This document shows, piece by piece, positions 16,909-25,190 of a stretch of DNA of 64,000 bases. Source of the DNA: Bosea sp. 685 (GTDB taxonomy: Bacteria; Pseudomonadota; Alphaproteobacteria; Rhizobiales; Beijerinckiaceae). The translations under genes and the position numbers were made by a program. The notes beneath the pieces are model-generated. The model searched no databases, was not told the origin of the DNA, and saw only the letters and a program-made list of their open reading frames with translations. The stretch covers positions 3,658,001 through 3,722,000 of the forward strand of contig NZ_CP134779.1 in NCBI RefSeq assembly GCF_031884435.1, read 5' to 3'. Each line of letters opens with the position of its first letter. Position 1 is the first letter of the stretch.

Positions 16909-17184
16909 CTATTCCTGGCCTTTCCCACGTTTCGCCGGTGTAGTGATGCGGCGCTCGGGACGCTCATCTTCAAAGAGCGGCCTCGGCCTTGCCTCAGGGG
17001 ATTTGCCCACACGTGGCGGAGGCCAGAAGAGCCACACGAAGTAAGCCAGCATCGCGCCGGCCTCAATCGCGACAATGGTCCAGAAGAGGCGTGGATACGG
17101 CCTCATGAGGTTGGCGCTCGTGATGCCCGCCCAAACCGCAAGGAAGCTCACAATCCACGGATGGGCCTTCAGCAGTGCTCGCAT
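16909..17184 (-). CDS. Small membrane hypothetical protein
   Basis: A 91-residue protein starting MRALLKAHPW with two hydrophobic helices (about residues 10-25 and 32-56) and a basic, Pro-rich cytoplasmic tail. An alternative start lies five codons upstream. No family recognised. It overlaps nothing convincing on the other strand. Confidence 0.5.
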   Translation of the reverse strand: MRALLKAHPWIVSFLAVWAGITSANLMRPYPRLFWTIVAIEAGAMLAYFVWLFWPPPRVGKSPEARPRPLFEDERPERRITTPAKRGKGQE

Positions 17185-17277
17185 GCAGTCCGCCCCCACG
17201 ACCTACAGACACTTCACCATCCGGAAGCAGCCGGCAAGTTGTCCAGTCACATCCGGGAAGACCCTGTGGAGTTACGA

Positions 17278-17392
17278 TGGTCCGACAGGGCAGGACGTGA
17301 GTCTGTCTGAGATCGCGAGGCGGCTCGGGATTGGTAAGGCGAGCGTGCACCGCATCCTGAAGGCTCGGAAGGAAATGCAAGCCGCAAGCTGA
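17278..17392 (+). pseudogene. Relic of a serine recombinase C-terminal HTH
   Basis: The last 38 codons of a short frame contain SLSEIARRLGIGKASVHRIL followed by a basic tail and a stop at 17390-17392. This is the Hin/Tn3-resolvase DNA-binding helix-turn-helix (EIAxxLGIGxxSVxRxL) that normally ends a resolvase of about 190 residues. The catalytic domain is not visible upstream in any frame, so only the tail survives. Confidence 0.65.
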
Positions 17393-17444
17393 TGCAACCT
17401 ATTGCACTGCTGAAACGGACGGGGCTCAGTGGTCGCGGGGGAAG

Positions 17445-17732
17445 ATGTCCATGTCAGCGATCACTCTGCTTCTTCCTTTCGGGGGCGCTCTTGTCGGCGC
17501 GTTGGGCTTCTACACGGACGTGGCTTGGGTGTTTTGGATCGGAGTTGCGCTTTGTGGACTCAATGAGTTTCTGAACGCAGCATCGGGCGTCTATCGCTTT
17601 CCGTTCATCGCGTTGAGCTGCGTCGTTGTCGGCATCTTAGCTACTTCACCATGGTTTGTTGGGGCCGGCCTGGGGCTGTTAGCGGCAGGAGCGTTAGACG
17701 GCGCGAGCGAACTGTTCGGCAGGTCGCACTAG
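17445..17732 (+). CDS. Small multi-pass membrane protein
   Basis: A 95-residue, almost wholly hydrophobic protein with three to four membrane helices (MSMSAITLLLPFGGALVGAL at the start). GGGGAAG precedes the ATG; a second ATG lies two codons downstream. It is the last gene before tRNA-Phe. Family unknown. Confidence 0.55.
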   Translation: MSMSAITLLLPFGGALVGALGFYTDVAWVFWIGVALCGLNEFLNAASGVYRFPFIALSCVVVGILATSPWFVGAGLGLLAAGALDGASELFGRSH

Positions 17733-17816
17733 GGGGCACCTGCCAGGCTCCGCGAAAGCCACTGCAAGTTCTTGATTGAACGGCGTTGCTTGCTGATCAA
17801 CCCTCAGAGGGGGAAA

Positions 17817-17892
17817 TGGTGCCCAGAGCTGGAATCGAACCAGCGACACTGCGATTTTCAGTCGCATGCTCTACCAACTGAGCTATCTGGGC
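17817..17892 (-). tRNA. tRNA-Phe(GAA)
   Basis: The 76-base minus-strand sequence has acceptor GCCCAGA/TCTGGGC, anticodon loop CTGAAAA giving GAA, T-loop TTCGATT, discriminator A and encoded CCA. Its 3' end points to lower coordinates, toward the recombinase relics, which is the side where a tRNA-targeting island would lie. Confidence 0.97.
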
Positions 17893-18042
17893 GCCGGGGA
17901 TGGGCAAGCGCCCGTCCCTGTTGGTGGAGGCGGTATAATGGCCGGGCTCGCGGCTGTCCAGTCGCTTGCGCAAGCTTTCCATCGCTATCGCGACAAGGCG
18001 CTTTCCGGCCTCCTTCCGTGGCGGCTTTTCCGCCAAACCCGC

Positions 18043-18246
18043 TCAATCCTCGTCGTCGTGCGCCGGCTTGTCGGCCTCGGCCTCGTCGACGGGCGCGCCT
18101 GGAATCACATAGCTGCCCTTGAGCCAGCGGCCGAGGTCGATATCGGCGCAGCGGGGCGAGCAGAAGGGCTTGTATTGGGCGACCCGCGGCTTGCCGCAGA
18201 TCGGGCAGGGTTTGGCGGGCGGCGCGGCGTTTTCATTGTCAGCCAT
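18043..18246 (-). CDS. yacG: DNA gyrase inhibitor YacG
   Basis: A 67-residue zinc protein with CPICGKP and FCSPRCADIDLGRWL, the C-x2-C-x15-C-x3-C zinc knuckle and the DLGxWL helix of YacG. The family binds GyrB and inhibits supercoiling. The start at 18246 overlaps the upstream SDR gene by 8 bases. The acidic tail is common in this family. In many Hyphomicrobiales yacG lies next to maf and tRNA-Phe; here tRNA-Phe is adjacent but maf is 4.6 kb away. Confidence 0.93.
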   Translation of the reverse strand: MADNENAAPPAKPCPICGKPRVAQYKPFCSPRCADIDLGRWLKGSYVIPGAPVDEAEADKPAHDDED

Positions 18247-19060
18247 ATTTGAGCGTGATTCCTCCATCGACGACGAGTTCGAGGCCGGTGACATAGCGCG
18301 CTTCGTCGCTGGCGAGAAACAGCGCCGCGTAAGCCACGTCCCAGGCCTCGCCCATATGGCCCATCGGCACCTGCGCGTCGCGCGCCGCCCACATCGCATC
18401 GATGTCGCCATCGCCATAGACCTGGGCGAGGCCGGCGGAATGCTCGACCATCGGCGTCTTCATCAAACCGGGCAGAATCGCGTTGACGCGGATCTTCTGG
18501 GGCGCGAATTGCGCAGCCGTGGTGCGGGTGAGCTGGTTCAGCGCGGCTTTGGTGGCGGAATAGCTGGCATAGGGCACGCCGGTATGGCGGATCGAGGCTA
18601 TCGACGAGATGTTGATGATCGAGCCGCCCTCGCCGCCCTCCTCGAACTGGCGCTGCATCACCGGGATGACATGCTTCATCGCCAGGAAGGCGCCGGTGAG
18701 GTTGACCTTGAAGACGCGGTCCCAAACCTCCTCGGGCAGATCGACGACGCTGCCGACCTCGGCGATGCCGACATTGTTGTCGAGAATGTCGATGCGGCCA
18801 TAGCGGCCGAGCGCGCGCGCAACGAGATCGGCCACCGCATCGGCCTTGGTCACGTCGGTCTGCACGGCAAAAGCCTGGCCGCCCTCGTTTTGGATGATGG
18901 CGGCGGTTTCCTCGGCCGCGTCGCGGTTGATGTCGGCGCAGATCACTTTCGCGCCCTCGCGGGCGAAGATCGTCGCGGTTGCCTTGCCATTGCCCCAGCC
19001 CGGCCCGATCGAACCCGCGCCGGCCACGATCGCGACCTTGCCCCTGAGACGTCCCGTCAT
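18239..19060 (-). CDS. SDR-family NAD(P)-dependent oxidoreductase
   Basis: A 273-residue short-chain dehydrogenase with a slightly variant nucleotide loop (AGAGSIGPGWGNG), the catalytic Ser in NISSIAS and the YSATK catalytic pair. The variant glycine loop occurs in a subgroup of uncharacterised SDRs. A strong GGAGGAA precedes ATG 19060. It overlaps yacG by 8 bases, so the two are co-transcribed, a non-functional association as far as I can tell. Substrate unknown. Confidence 0.9.
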   Translation of the reverse strand: MTGRLRGKVAIVAGAGSIGPGWGNGKATATIFAREGAKVICADINRDAAEETAAIIQNEGGQAFAVQTDVTKADAVADLVARALGRYGRIDILDNNVGIAEVGSVVDLPEEVWDRVFKVNLTGAFLAMKHVIPVMQRQFEEGGEGGSIINISSIASIRHTGVPYASYSATKAALNQLTRTTAAQFAPQKIRVNAILPGLMKTPMVEHSAGLAQVYGDGDIDAMWAARDAQVPMGHMGEAWDVAYAALFLASDEARYVTGLELVVDGGITLKYG

Positions 19061-19348
19061 GTGTGTTCCTCCTGGAGGCGCGCCTTGTGAGGCCGGCGCG
19101 CTTACGGGAGGCAGGATCGGGGGTTATCGCGCAGGGTGCAAGGTGCGGGTCAGGGCTGAGTTGCGCGATGCGTGGCAAGGAGACCTTGGCGACCGCTTCA
19201 GACGCCCCTGAGCCGCCATCCTCAATCGGCCGCTCGGCGCAGTATCCGGCAATTCCATCCTATGAATGCCTGGCTCTCCCGCACAGCATCGCTTGACGTT
19301 CAGGCGTTTCTTGGCGTTCAGGAGTTCGGTGGGCGGGGAGCCGGATAT

Positions 19349-19792
19349 ATGCAGCACGCCGCTGTGGCAGGTTACGAGATTTCCACCGACGCCGAGCGGC
19401 TGGACATCGATGTCATTCACAGATTCCTTGCGGAAGAGAGCTACTGGGCGCGTGGCGTGCCCCGATCAACCGTTGAAAAGGCCGTCGAGAACTCGATCTG
19501 CTTCGGGGTCTATACGGACACGGCCCAGATCGGGCTTGCGCGGGTGGTGACGGACAAGGCGACCTTCGCGCTGCTTGCCGACGTGTTCATTCTCAAGGAG
19601 CATCGCGGCAAGGGGCTTTCCAAATGGCTGATGCAGTGCGTCATCGAGCACGATCATCTGCAAGGCTTGCGACGCCTCCTGCTTCTCACCTCAGACGCTC
19701 ATAGCTTGTATGGTCAGTTTGGATTTGGACCGCTTGGAGCCCCCGCGCGCTTCATGGAAGTCCTCCGGGCGGATATCTATCAGTCGCAATGA
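19349..19792 (+). CDS. GNAT-family N-acetyltransferase
   Basis: A 147-residue acetyltransferase. The acetyl-CoA loop is in VFILKEHRGKGLSKWLM (motif R/Q-x-x-G-x-G/A) and the C-terminal strand carries TSDAHSLYGQFGF. The ATG at 19349 has GGGGAG nine bases upstream. The protein resembles the small cytosolic YitI/HPA2 group. Substrate is not predictable. Single gene. Confidence 0.88.
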   Translation: MQHAAVAGYEISTDAERLDIDVIHRFLAEESYWARGVPRSTVEKAVENSICFGVYTDTAQIGLARVVTDKATFALLADVFILKEHRGKGLSKWLMQCVIEHDHLQGLRRLLLLTSDAHSLYGQFGFGPLGAPARFMEVLRADIYQSQ

Positions 19793-19899
19793 AGGGGCGA
19801 ACCACCGACCTTGCCGCGCCCGAGCACCTCTACACCTTGCTGCGTCGCGAACCGGGGGAGCGACGGAGCGCGCCAAGTCCGGAATGCGCCCAATCATAT

Positions 19900-19942
19900 A
19901 GACAGGTAAGCTGTAAAATTTAACTTTACAGTTTACCTGTCT
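19900..19942. promoter_or_regulatory. 43-bp near-perfect palindrome, likely MarR operator
   Basis: Arms 19900-19917 (AGACAGGTAAGCTGTAAA) and 19925-19942 (TTTACAGTTTACCTGTCT) are complementary at 17 of 18 positions around a 7-base AT-rich centre. The palindrome ends one base before the first ATG of the MarR gene. MarR proteins bind palindromes of this kind, often as paired sites, over their own promoters, so autoregulation of the efflux operon is likely. Confidence 0.7.
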
Positions 19943-20413
19943 ATGTGGCATTCAGCTGCCATGGATATTCCCTCAGACGAGTCCAGCCTCGCACACGCCT
20001 TCGCCTTGGCGGCCGAACTCCGAGGCTTGGTGGGCAGGCTGAAACGCCGGCTGCGCGAGCAGGCGGGCGGCGGAGATTTGACGCCGTCCCAGGTGTCGGT
20101 GCTCCTTCGCCTCGAACAGGAGGGGCGGGCCACCACGTCCAGCCTCGCGCGCGCCGAGGGCATGCGTCCGCAGTCCATGGCCGCGGTCATAGCCGCGCTC
20201 GAATCCGCAAATCTGGTCAGCGGCGCGCCGGATCCGGCCGACGGGCGACAGACCCTTCTGTCGCTCACGGAGGCCTGCCGCCAACGGATTCAGGAGGGAC
20301 GCGCGGCGCGGCAGGATTGGCTGTCGCGAAGACTCCAGGCGCGGCTTTCCAGCGACGAAATGGAACTCCTCGCCACAGCAGTTGGACTGCTCAAACGGAT
20401 CGCCGACGACTGA
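19943..20413 (+). CDS. MarR-family transcriptional regulator
   Basis: The 156-residue product has the MarR winged helix, with LTPSQVSVLLRLEQEG, the recognition helix region RAEGMRPQSMAAVIAALE and the wing DPADGRQT. The start at 19943 abuts the palindrome; an ATG at 19961 (MDIPSDESS) would leave more room for a ribosome site and may be the true one. It is the first of four closely packed rightward genes, and presumably represses them until a small aromatic or lipophilic ligand binds. Confidence 0.92.
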   Translation: MWHSAAMDIPSDESSLAHAFALAAELRGLVGRLKRRLREQAGGGDLTPSQVSVLLRLEQEGRATTSSLARAEGMRPQSMAAVIAALESANLVSGAPDPADGRQTLLSLTEACRQRIQEGRAARQDWLSRRLQARLSSDEMELLATAVGLLKRIADD

Positions 20414-20457
20414 GGCCCCGGGCCCCGCCGACATCACGTCTCTCAGGAGAACATCCC

Positions 20458-21024
20458 ATGGCGCTGACGACCCTCGACCCCAATACCGCCCTGCTCGTCG
20501 TCGATTTGCAGAAGGGCATTGCCGGCTCCCCCCTTGTCCATCCCATCGGCGAGGTCGTGAATCGGGCCCGGGCGCTGATCGGCGCCTTCCGCGAACTCGG
20601 CCTGCCGGTCGTGCTGATCAACGTCGCCGGCGGAGCGCCGGGCCGCACGGAGCAACCGCCGCGTCACAGCGGCGCGCTCACCGAGGGCTTCACCGACTTC
20701 ATCCCCGAGCTCGACCAACAGCCGGACGACATCGTCGTAACCAAACGAAGCTGGGGGGCCTTCGCCAGCACGGACCTCGAAAAGCGGCTTGGGGCGGCGG
20801 GCGTCACCCAGGTGGTCGTCCTCGGCGTCGCCACCGGGACGGGCGTGGAGGCGACTGCGCGCCAAGCCTACGAGAAGGGGTTCAACGTCACCCTTGCTAT
20901 CGACGCCATGACGGACACGCGTCCCGAGGCTCACGATTACAGCATCAAGAACGTCTTCCCACGGCTGGGGGAGACGGGAACCAGCCAGGAGATCATCGAC
21001 CTCCTGCAAACAAGGAGCGCGTGA
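20458..21024 (+). CDS. Isochorismatase-fold hydrolase lacking the nucleophile Cys
   Basis: A 188-residue alpha/beta protein with the family Asp (LLVVDLQKGI), Lys (VVTKRSWGAF) and cis-peptide loop. In the position of the usual cysteine the motif reads GVATGTGVEATAR, with Gly in place of Cys, as in E. coli YecD-type proteins and as in EntB isochorismatase. It may therefore act on an ether/ester by an EntB-like mechanism or be catalytically different from nicotinamidases. AGGAGA precedes ATG 20458. It is the second gene of the MarR operon. Confidence 0.88.
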   Translation: MALTTLDPNTALLVVDLQKGIAGSPLVHPIGEVVNRARALIGAFRELGLPVVLINVAGGAPGRTEQPPRHSGALTEGFTDFIPELDQQPDDIVVTKRSWGAFASTDLEKRLGAAGVTQVVVLGVATGTGVEATARQAYEKGFNVTLAIDAMTDTRPEAHDYSIKNVFPRLGETGTSQEIIDLLQTRSA

Positions 21025-21025
21025 C

Positions 21026-21355
21026 ATGGTGTGGCTTCATCTGGCGTCCTATTTCTTCGGCGGAGCGTTCCTGGCCAATACCGTTCCGCACCTCGTCAGC
21101 GGCATGATGGGCAGGCCGTTCCAGAGCCCGTTCGCCAACCCGCCCGGGCAAGGTCTTTCCTCCTCGACCGTCAACGTGCTCTGGGGGTTCTTCAATCTCG
21201 TCATCGGTTATCTTCTCGTTTGCGGTGTCGGCGAGTTCGAGCTGCGTGACGTCTCGAACGTCGCGGCGCTGGGACTCGGCATGTTCCTGCTGGCCCTCTT
21301 AACGGCGCGGCTGTTCGGTCGCTTCAACGGCGGGAACACGCCCGAGCACTCATGA
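21026..21355 (+). CDS. Small membrane protein of the MarR efflux operon
   Basis: A 109-residue protein with three hydrophobic helices (about residues 2-25, 48-67 and 78-97). It starts two bases after the isochorismatase-like gene and overlaps the MFS gene by four bases, so coupling is strict. No named family is recognised. It may assist or modulate the exporter that follows. Confidence 0.8.
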   Translation: MVWLHLASYFFGGAFLANTVPHLVSGMMGRPFQSPFANPPGQGLSSSTVNVLWGFFNLVIGYLLVCGVGEFELRDVSNVAALGLGMFLLALLTARLFGRFNGGNTPEHS

Positions 21356-22647
21356 GCATCCCGAGCGCGAGCGTCTTCCGGTCTCTCAGGAACTCCAACT
21401 ACCGTCTCTGGGCCGCGGGCGCGCTCGTCTCGAATGTCGGGACATGGATGCAGCGCATGGCCCAGGACTGGCTCGTGCTCACCCAGCTCACGCAGCACAG
21501 CGCCTCGGCCGTGGGCGTCGTGATGGCGCTCCAGTTCGGGCCGCAACTTCTCCTCCTGCCATGGACAGGGTTCGCCGCCGACCATTTCAACCAGCGCAAG
21601 CTGCTGATCGCGACCCAGGCGGCGATGGGCGCCCTGGCCCTGATCCTGGGAGGCCTGACGGTCGCCGGCGTCATCCAGCTCTGGCAGGTCTATGCCCTCG
21701 CCTTTCTTCAGGGCTGCGCCGCCGCGTTCGACGCGCCTGTGCGCCAAACCTTCGTCGCCGAGCTGGTCGGCGACGAGGACCTGCCGAACGCCGTCGCTCT
21801 CAACTCGACCTCTTTCAACGCCGCGCGGATGGTCGGGCCGGCAATCGCCGGCCTGACCATCGCCGCTGTCGGCACGGGCTGGGCTTTCCTGATCAACGGG
21901 GCCTCGTTCGTCGCGGTGCTGATCTCCCTCCTCCGGCTGCGGGTCTCCGAGCTGCGTCCCAACGCGCGGGCAGTGCGCGCCAAGGGGAGCCTCCTGGAAG
22001 GCTTCCGCTATGTCTGGGGCCGCCCGGACCTCAAGACGATTTTGGGCATGCTGTTCCTGATCGGGACGTTCGGCCTGAACTTCCCGATCTTCATCTCAAC
22101 CATGGCGGTCGGGGTCTTTCACGCGGATGCGCGCGCGTTCGGTCTGCTGTCGTCGATCATGGCGATAGGCACGATGTCTGGCGCCTTGATCGCTGCCGGC
22201 CGCGACAAGATCGGGTTCGGCTCGCTCTTGCCCGCCGCGAGTGTCTTCGGGCTCGGCTGCACATTGGGCGCCTTTGCGCCAAGCTATTGGCTCTTCGCCG
22301 GCGCGCTCGTCGTCATCGGCGTGGCCACCTTGACCTTCACCAACGCCACCAACAGCCTGATGCAACTCTCGACCGCGCCGTCCATGCGCGGACGCGTGAT
22401 GGCGCTTCGCATCGGCATAGCGCTCGGAGGCACGCCGATCGGCGCGCCAATCGTCGGATGGGTCGCCGATCATTTCGGCCCCCGCTGGGCGCTCGGCGTC
22501 GGGGCCGCGTCCGGTTTCGCTGCCGCCCTAGTGGCCGCCGGCTTCCTCGTCCGGCAATCCAATCGCGCCGTCATCCCGGGCGACCCACCGAGTCCGGCTT
22601 TCAGCCGGCCCGATGGCACGCTCCGGGAGACTCGGGATCAATCGTAG
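21352..22647 (+). CDS. MFS exporter (MFS_3 / EntS-like)
   Basis: A 431-residue major facilitator protein with about twelve membrane helices. The N-terminus SLRNSNYRLWAAGALVSNVG is typical of the MFS_3 group of drug or siderophore exporters. It starts within the stop of the preceding gene. The last 27 residues (from NRAVIPGDPPSP onward) are encoded by a palindromic intergenic repeat that begins at 22563, so the original stop seems to have been lost or overwritten. The tail is polar and probably cytoplasmic, so transport may be unaffected. Confidence 0.92.
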   Translation: MSIPSASVFRSLRNSNYRLWAAGALVSNVGTWMQRMAQDWLVLTQLTQHSASAVGVVMALQFGPQLLLLPWTGFAADHFNQRKLLIATQAAMGALALILGGLTVAGVIQLWQVYALAFLQGCAAAFDAPVRQTFVAELVGDEDLPNAVALNSTSFNAARMVGPAIAGLTIAAVGTGWAFLINGASFVAVLISLLRLRVSELRPNARAVRAKGSLLEGFRYVWGRPDLKTILGMLFLIGTFGLNFPIFISTMAVGVFHADARAFGLLSSIMAIGTMSGALIAAGRDKIGFGSLLPAASVFGLGCTLGAFAPSYWLFAGALVVIGVATLTFTNATNSLMQLSTAPSMRGRVMALRIGIALGGTPIGAPIVGWVADHFGPRWALGVGAASGFAAALVAAGFLVRQSNRAVIPGDPPSPAFSRPDGTLRETRDQS

Positions 22648-22740
22648 AGCGTCATTCTCGGACTTGTGCGCCCCGAGAACCTCATGACCAGAGCGCTCTG
22701 GTTCAAGAGATGGTCGGGTCAAGCCCGACCATGACGCGCC
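22563..22740. repeat. Mosaic palindromic repeat overlapping the MFS gene end
   Basis: Starts TCGCGCCGTCATCCCGGGCG, the same arm as the hairpin at 12213, and continues with an inverted pair around GTCATTCTCGG and the arms GGTCGGGTC / GACCCGACC seen again at 28948 and 63485. The first 85 bases are coding for the MFS C-terminus. Confidence 0.65.
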
Positions 22741-22812
22741 TGGGACACGCGCTTCCGCTTCACTCCGCCGGGGATGACGGCGCGCTCCCGGCGAAAGCCG
22801 CCCCGCCGCCCC

Positions 22813-23421
22813 CTACCCCACATTCATCCAGCCGAAGCGGATCGGAAAACCCTCGCCGCCGAGCAGGTTGACCGTCTCGTAGAGCGGCAGGCCGACAACG
22901 CCGGTATAGGAGCCCACAAGCTTGATGACGAAGGAGCCGGCGATGCCCTGGATGGCATAGCCGCCGGCCTTGCCGCGCCATTCGCCCGAGGCGAGATACA
23001 TCTCCAGATCCTCGTTGGAGAGCCGCTTGAAGCGCAGCCGCGTCTCGACGATGCGGTCGCGGATCGTGCCGTTGGGCGCAACCACCGCGACCCCGGTATA
23101 GACCCGGTGCGCGCGGCCAGACAGCAGGCGCAGGCAGGCGGCCGCCTCGTCGACGATCTCGGCCTTGGGCAGGATGCGCCGGCCGACCGCGACCACGGTA
23201 TCGGCGGCGACGATGTAGCAGCCTTCGAGATCGGCCCTGCTCTTGGCGCCCTCGCGCGCCGCTTCGGCCTTTTGCCGAGCGAGCCGGCGCGAGAGATCGC
23301 GCGGGCGCTCGCCCTTGAGCGGGGTCTCGTCGAGATCGGCCGGCAGCAGCGCGTCGGGCTTGAGACCGGCCTGCTCCAGCAGCGCGAGCCGGCGCGGCGA
23401 GGCCGAGGCCAGAACCAGCAT
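22813..23421 (-). CDS. maf: Maf-family nucleotide pyrophosphatase
   Basis: A 202-residue protein starting [19 protein letters not shown], the Maf signature, with the [16 protein letters not shown] acidic site and the [12 protein letters not shown] segment. Maf proteins hydrolyse non-canonical or methylated nucleoside triphosphates to monophosphates. A longer frame upstream is rejected because the conserved N-terminus begins at 23421. Leftward, separated from yacG by the SDR, GNAT and MarR-operon block. Confidence 0.92.
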   Translation of the reverse strand: MLVLASASPRRLALLEQAGLKPDALLPADLDETPLKGERPRDLSRRLARQKAEAAREGAKSRADLEGCYIVAADTVVAVGRRILPKAEIVDEAAACLRLLSGRAHRVYTGVAVVAPNGTIRDRIVETRLRFKRLSNEDLEMYLASGEWRGKAGGYAIQGIAGSFVIKLVGSYTGVVGLPLYETVNLLGGEGFPIRFGWMNVG

Positions 23422-23722
23422 GGGGCGCCAGCCGGGATGTTTGGGAGAGGCGAAGAAGCTCACAAGGCGGCTCGATGAATTGGGGGCGCGCAACGGGCGG
23501 CGCGCTTGCCGCTAAGGCTCTAGAGCATTTTCCGCGGCGGATAAATCCATCGCCGGCGCAATGCATCCAGCGCAAGCAGCCGGGCGCGTTTCACTCCGGC
23601 CATACACCATGCGCATATTATAGGCGGCAATACGGGCCATGCCGCATTGCACAATGGCGCATAACGCACCACACTACGCGACCAAGCGGGCTGTGCGTCC
23701 CGCGTTCCGGAGTCACTCCCTT

Positions 23723-24112
23723 ATGGCCATATCGAGCAAGCATCCGTCCGCCGTGACAAAAGCGGGGGTGGAAGCGCAGGCGCTCGCCACGAAGGTGCTG
23801 ACGATGCAGGCCGATGCCGGGCTGACCATCGCGATGCGGATGCCGATCCTGCTGAAGGGCGCCTTCGGCGACAGCCATGGCCAGCGCGAGGCGGCCAAGG
23901 CCGTCAGCGAGAAGGTCTCGGCCGTGATGGAGAGCGGGCTTGCCGCATCTCAAGCCGCCGCGATGTTCTGGTGGGGTTTTGCGCTCAACCCGCTCGCTCA
24001 GGTCGATTTCGCCGAGGCCGCTGCCAAGGTCGCCAACAGCTCGCTGGAGCCCTTCGCCAAGCGCACCCGCGCCAATGCGAGCAGGCTCACGGGCCGCGCC
24101 CGCAAGCGCTGA
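23723..24112 (+). CDS. Phasin-like protein
   Basis: A 129-residue helical protein starting MAISSKHPSA, rich in Ala, Lys and Glu, with the amphipathic stretch REAAKAVSEKVSAVMESGLAAS and a basic C-terminus. This fits phasins, which coat polyhydroxyalkanoate granules or act as related stress proteins. No PHA genes are nearby. The upstream ATG at 23639 is less likely. The 300 bases before it hold only 'tagagcatttt'-type sequence and no gene. Confidence 0.65.
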   Translation: MAISSKHPSAVTKAGVEAQALATKVLTMQADAGLTIAMRMPILLKGAFGDSHGQREAAKAVSEKVSAVMESGLAASQAAAMFWWGFALNPLAQVDFAEAAAKVANSSLEPFAKRTRANASRLTGRARKR

Positions 24113-24116
24113 GAGC

Positions 24117-24297
24117 TGTCATCCCGTGCGCGCTGCGGCACGAAGTGCTGCGGCGCAGACACGGGACCGCGCGACGTGAAGGCGCCTCTTCTTGAGCGCG
24201 CTGCGCTCTTCTTGAGCGCGCCGCAATAAGTGCTTTTCCTGATGACGGTCCCGCATCTGCGCAGCAGCACTTCGTGCCGCAGCGCGTGCGGGATGAC
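24117..24297. repeat. Palindromic repeat left of pssA
   Basis: Begins TGTCATCCCGTGCGCGCTGC and ends with its inverse GCGCGTGCGGGATGACA. An inner pair involves GCACTTCGTGCCGCAG. It contains a tandem TTCTTGAGCGCGC duplication in the centre. A relative lies at 25191 on the other side of pssA. Confidence 0.7.
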
Positions 24298-24300
24298 ACT

Positions 24301-25146
24301 TCAGACGCCGTCGCCCGGCGCTTCAACCCCGACAGTCGGCCCAGCGGGCACGGCCGCATGCTGGCGCTCGAGCTTGCGATAGCGCGCCACGCTGAGCGGG
24401 AGCAGCGCCAGATAGGCGACCACGATCAGCGCCAGCATCTCGAAGGGATAGGCGAAGAGCAGTCCCGCCACGACGACGACCGCCACGAAGATCGGCAGCA
24501 CCTTGTCGCGCGGCACGCGCGTGCCCAGCGTCTTGCCGGCATAGCAGGGGATGCGCGAGATCGTCAGGAAGGCGATGAACAGGATGTAGAGACCGACGAA
24601 TGGCGCGCCATATTCCGCCACCGGCAGGCCGATGAACTGCAGATAGAGCGGCAGCATGGCGGTGATCGCCCCCGCAGGCGCGGGCATGCCGACGAAGAAG
24701 TTCTTCTGCCAGTCGGGCCGGTTGGGATCGTCGATCATCACGTTGAAGCGCGCCAGCCTCAGCGCCATGGCGCAGGCCAGCGTCAGCACGATGATCCAGC
24801 CGAAGGATTTCAGATCGTGCAGCACGAAAATCCACAGCACATAGCCGGTGGCGACGCCGAAATTGACGAAATCGGAGAGCGAATCGAGCTCCGCGCCGAA
24901 GCGCGAAGTGCCCTTCAGCATGCGCGCCAGGCGGCCGTCGACGCCGTCGAGCGCGGCCGCGATCAGGATGCAGACGGTTGCAATCTCGAGCTTGCCCTCG
25001 ACGACCATGCGCATCGCGGTGAGGCCCAGGCACAGGGCCAGCAGCGTCACGACATTGGGCGCGATCAACCGGAACGGGATCGGCTTGAAACGGGCGCGCT
25101 TGGATTCGACGCGCTCGGGCTCGAAGGGGGGAAACAGGTCGCTCAT
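24301..25146 (-). CDS. pssA: CDP-diacylglycerol-serine O-phosphatidyltransferase
   Basis: A 281-residue membrane enzyme with the complete CDP-alcohol phosphotransferase motif D-G-x2-A-R-x8-G-x3-D-x3-D in DGVDGRLARMLKG...ELDSLSD and six or more membrane helices. It makes phosphatidylserine from CDP-diacylglycerol and serine; Psd, encoded upstream, converts the product to phosphatidylethanolamine. The two genes are co-directional but separated by 216 bases that contain a palindromic repeat. The length is normal for the type II membrane enzyme. Confidence 0.95.
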   Translation of the reverse strand: MSDLFPPFEPERVESKRARFKPIPFRLIAPNVVTLLALCLGLTAMRMVVEGKLEIATVCILIAAALDGVDGRLARMLKGTSRFGAELDSLSDFVNFGVATGYVLWIFVLHDLKSFGWIIVLTLACAMALRLARFNVMIDDPNRPDWQKNFFVGMPAPAGAITAMLPLYLQFIGLPVAEYGAPFVGLYILFIAFLTISRIPCYAGKTLGTRVPRDKVLPIFVAVVVVAGLLFAYPFEMLALIVVAYLALLPLSVARYRKLERQHAAVPAGPTVGVEAPGDGV

Positions 25147-25190
25147 GCGAGCGGGAATACGCGGTTTTGAAGGCGGAGGCTAGAACCGCC

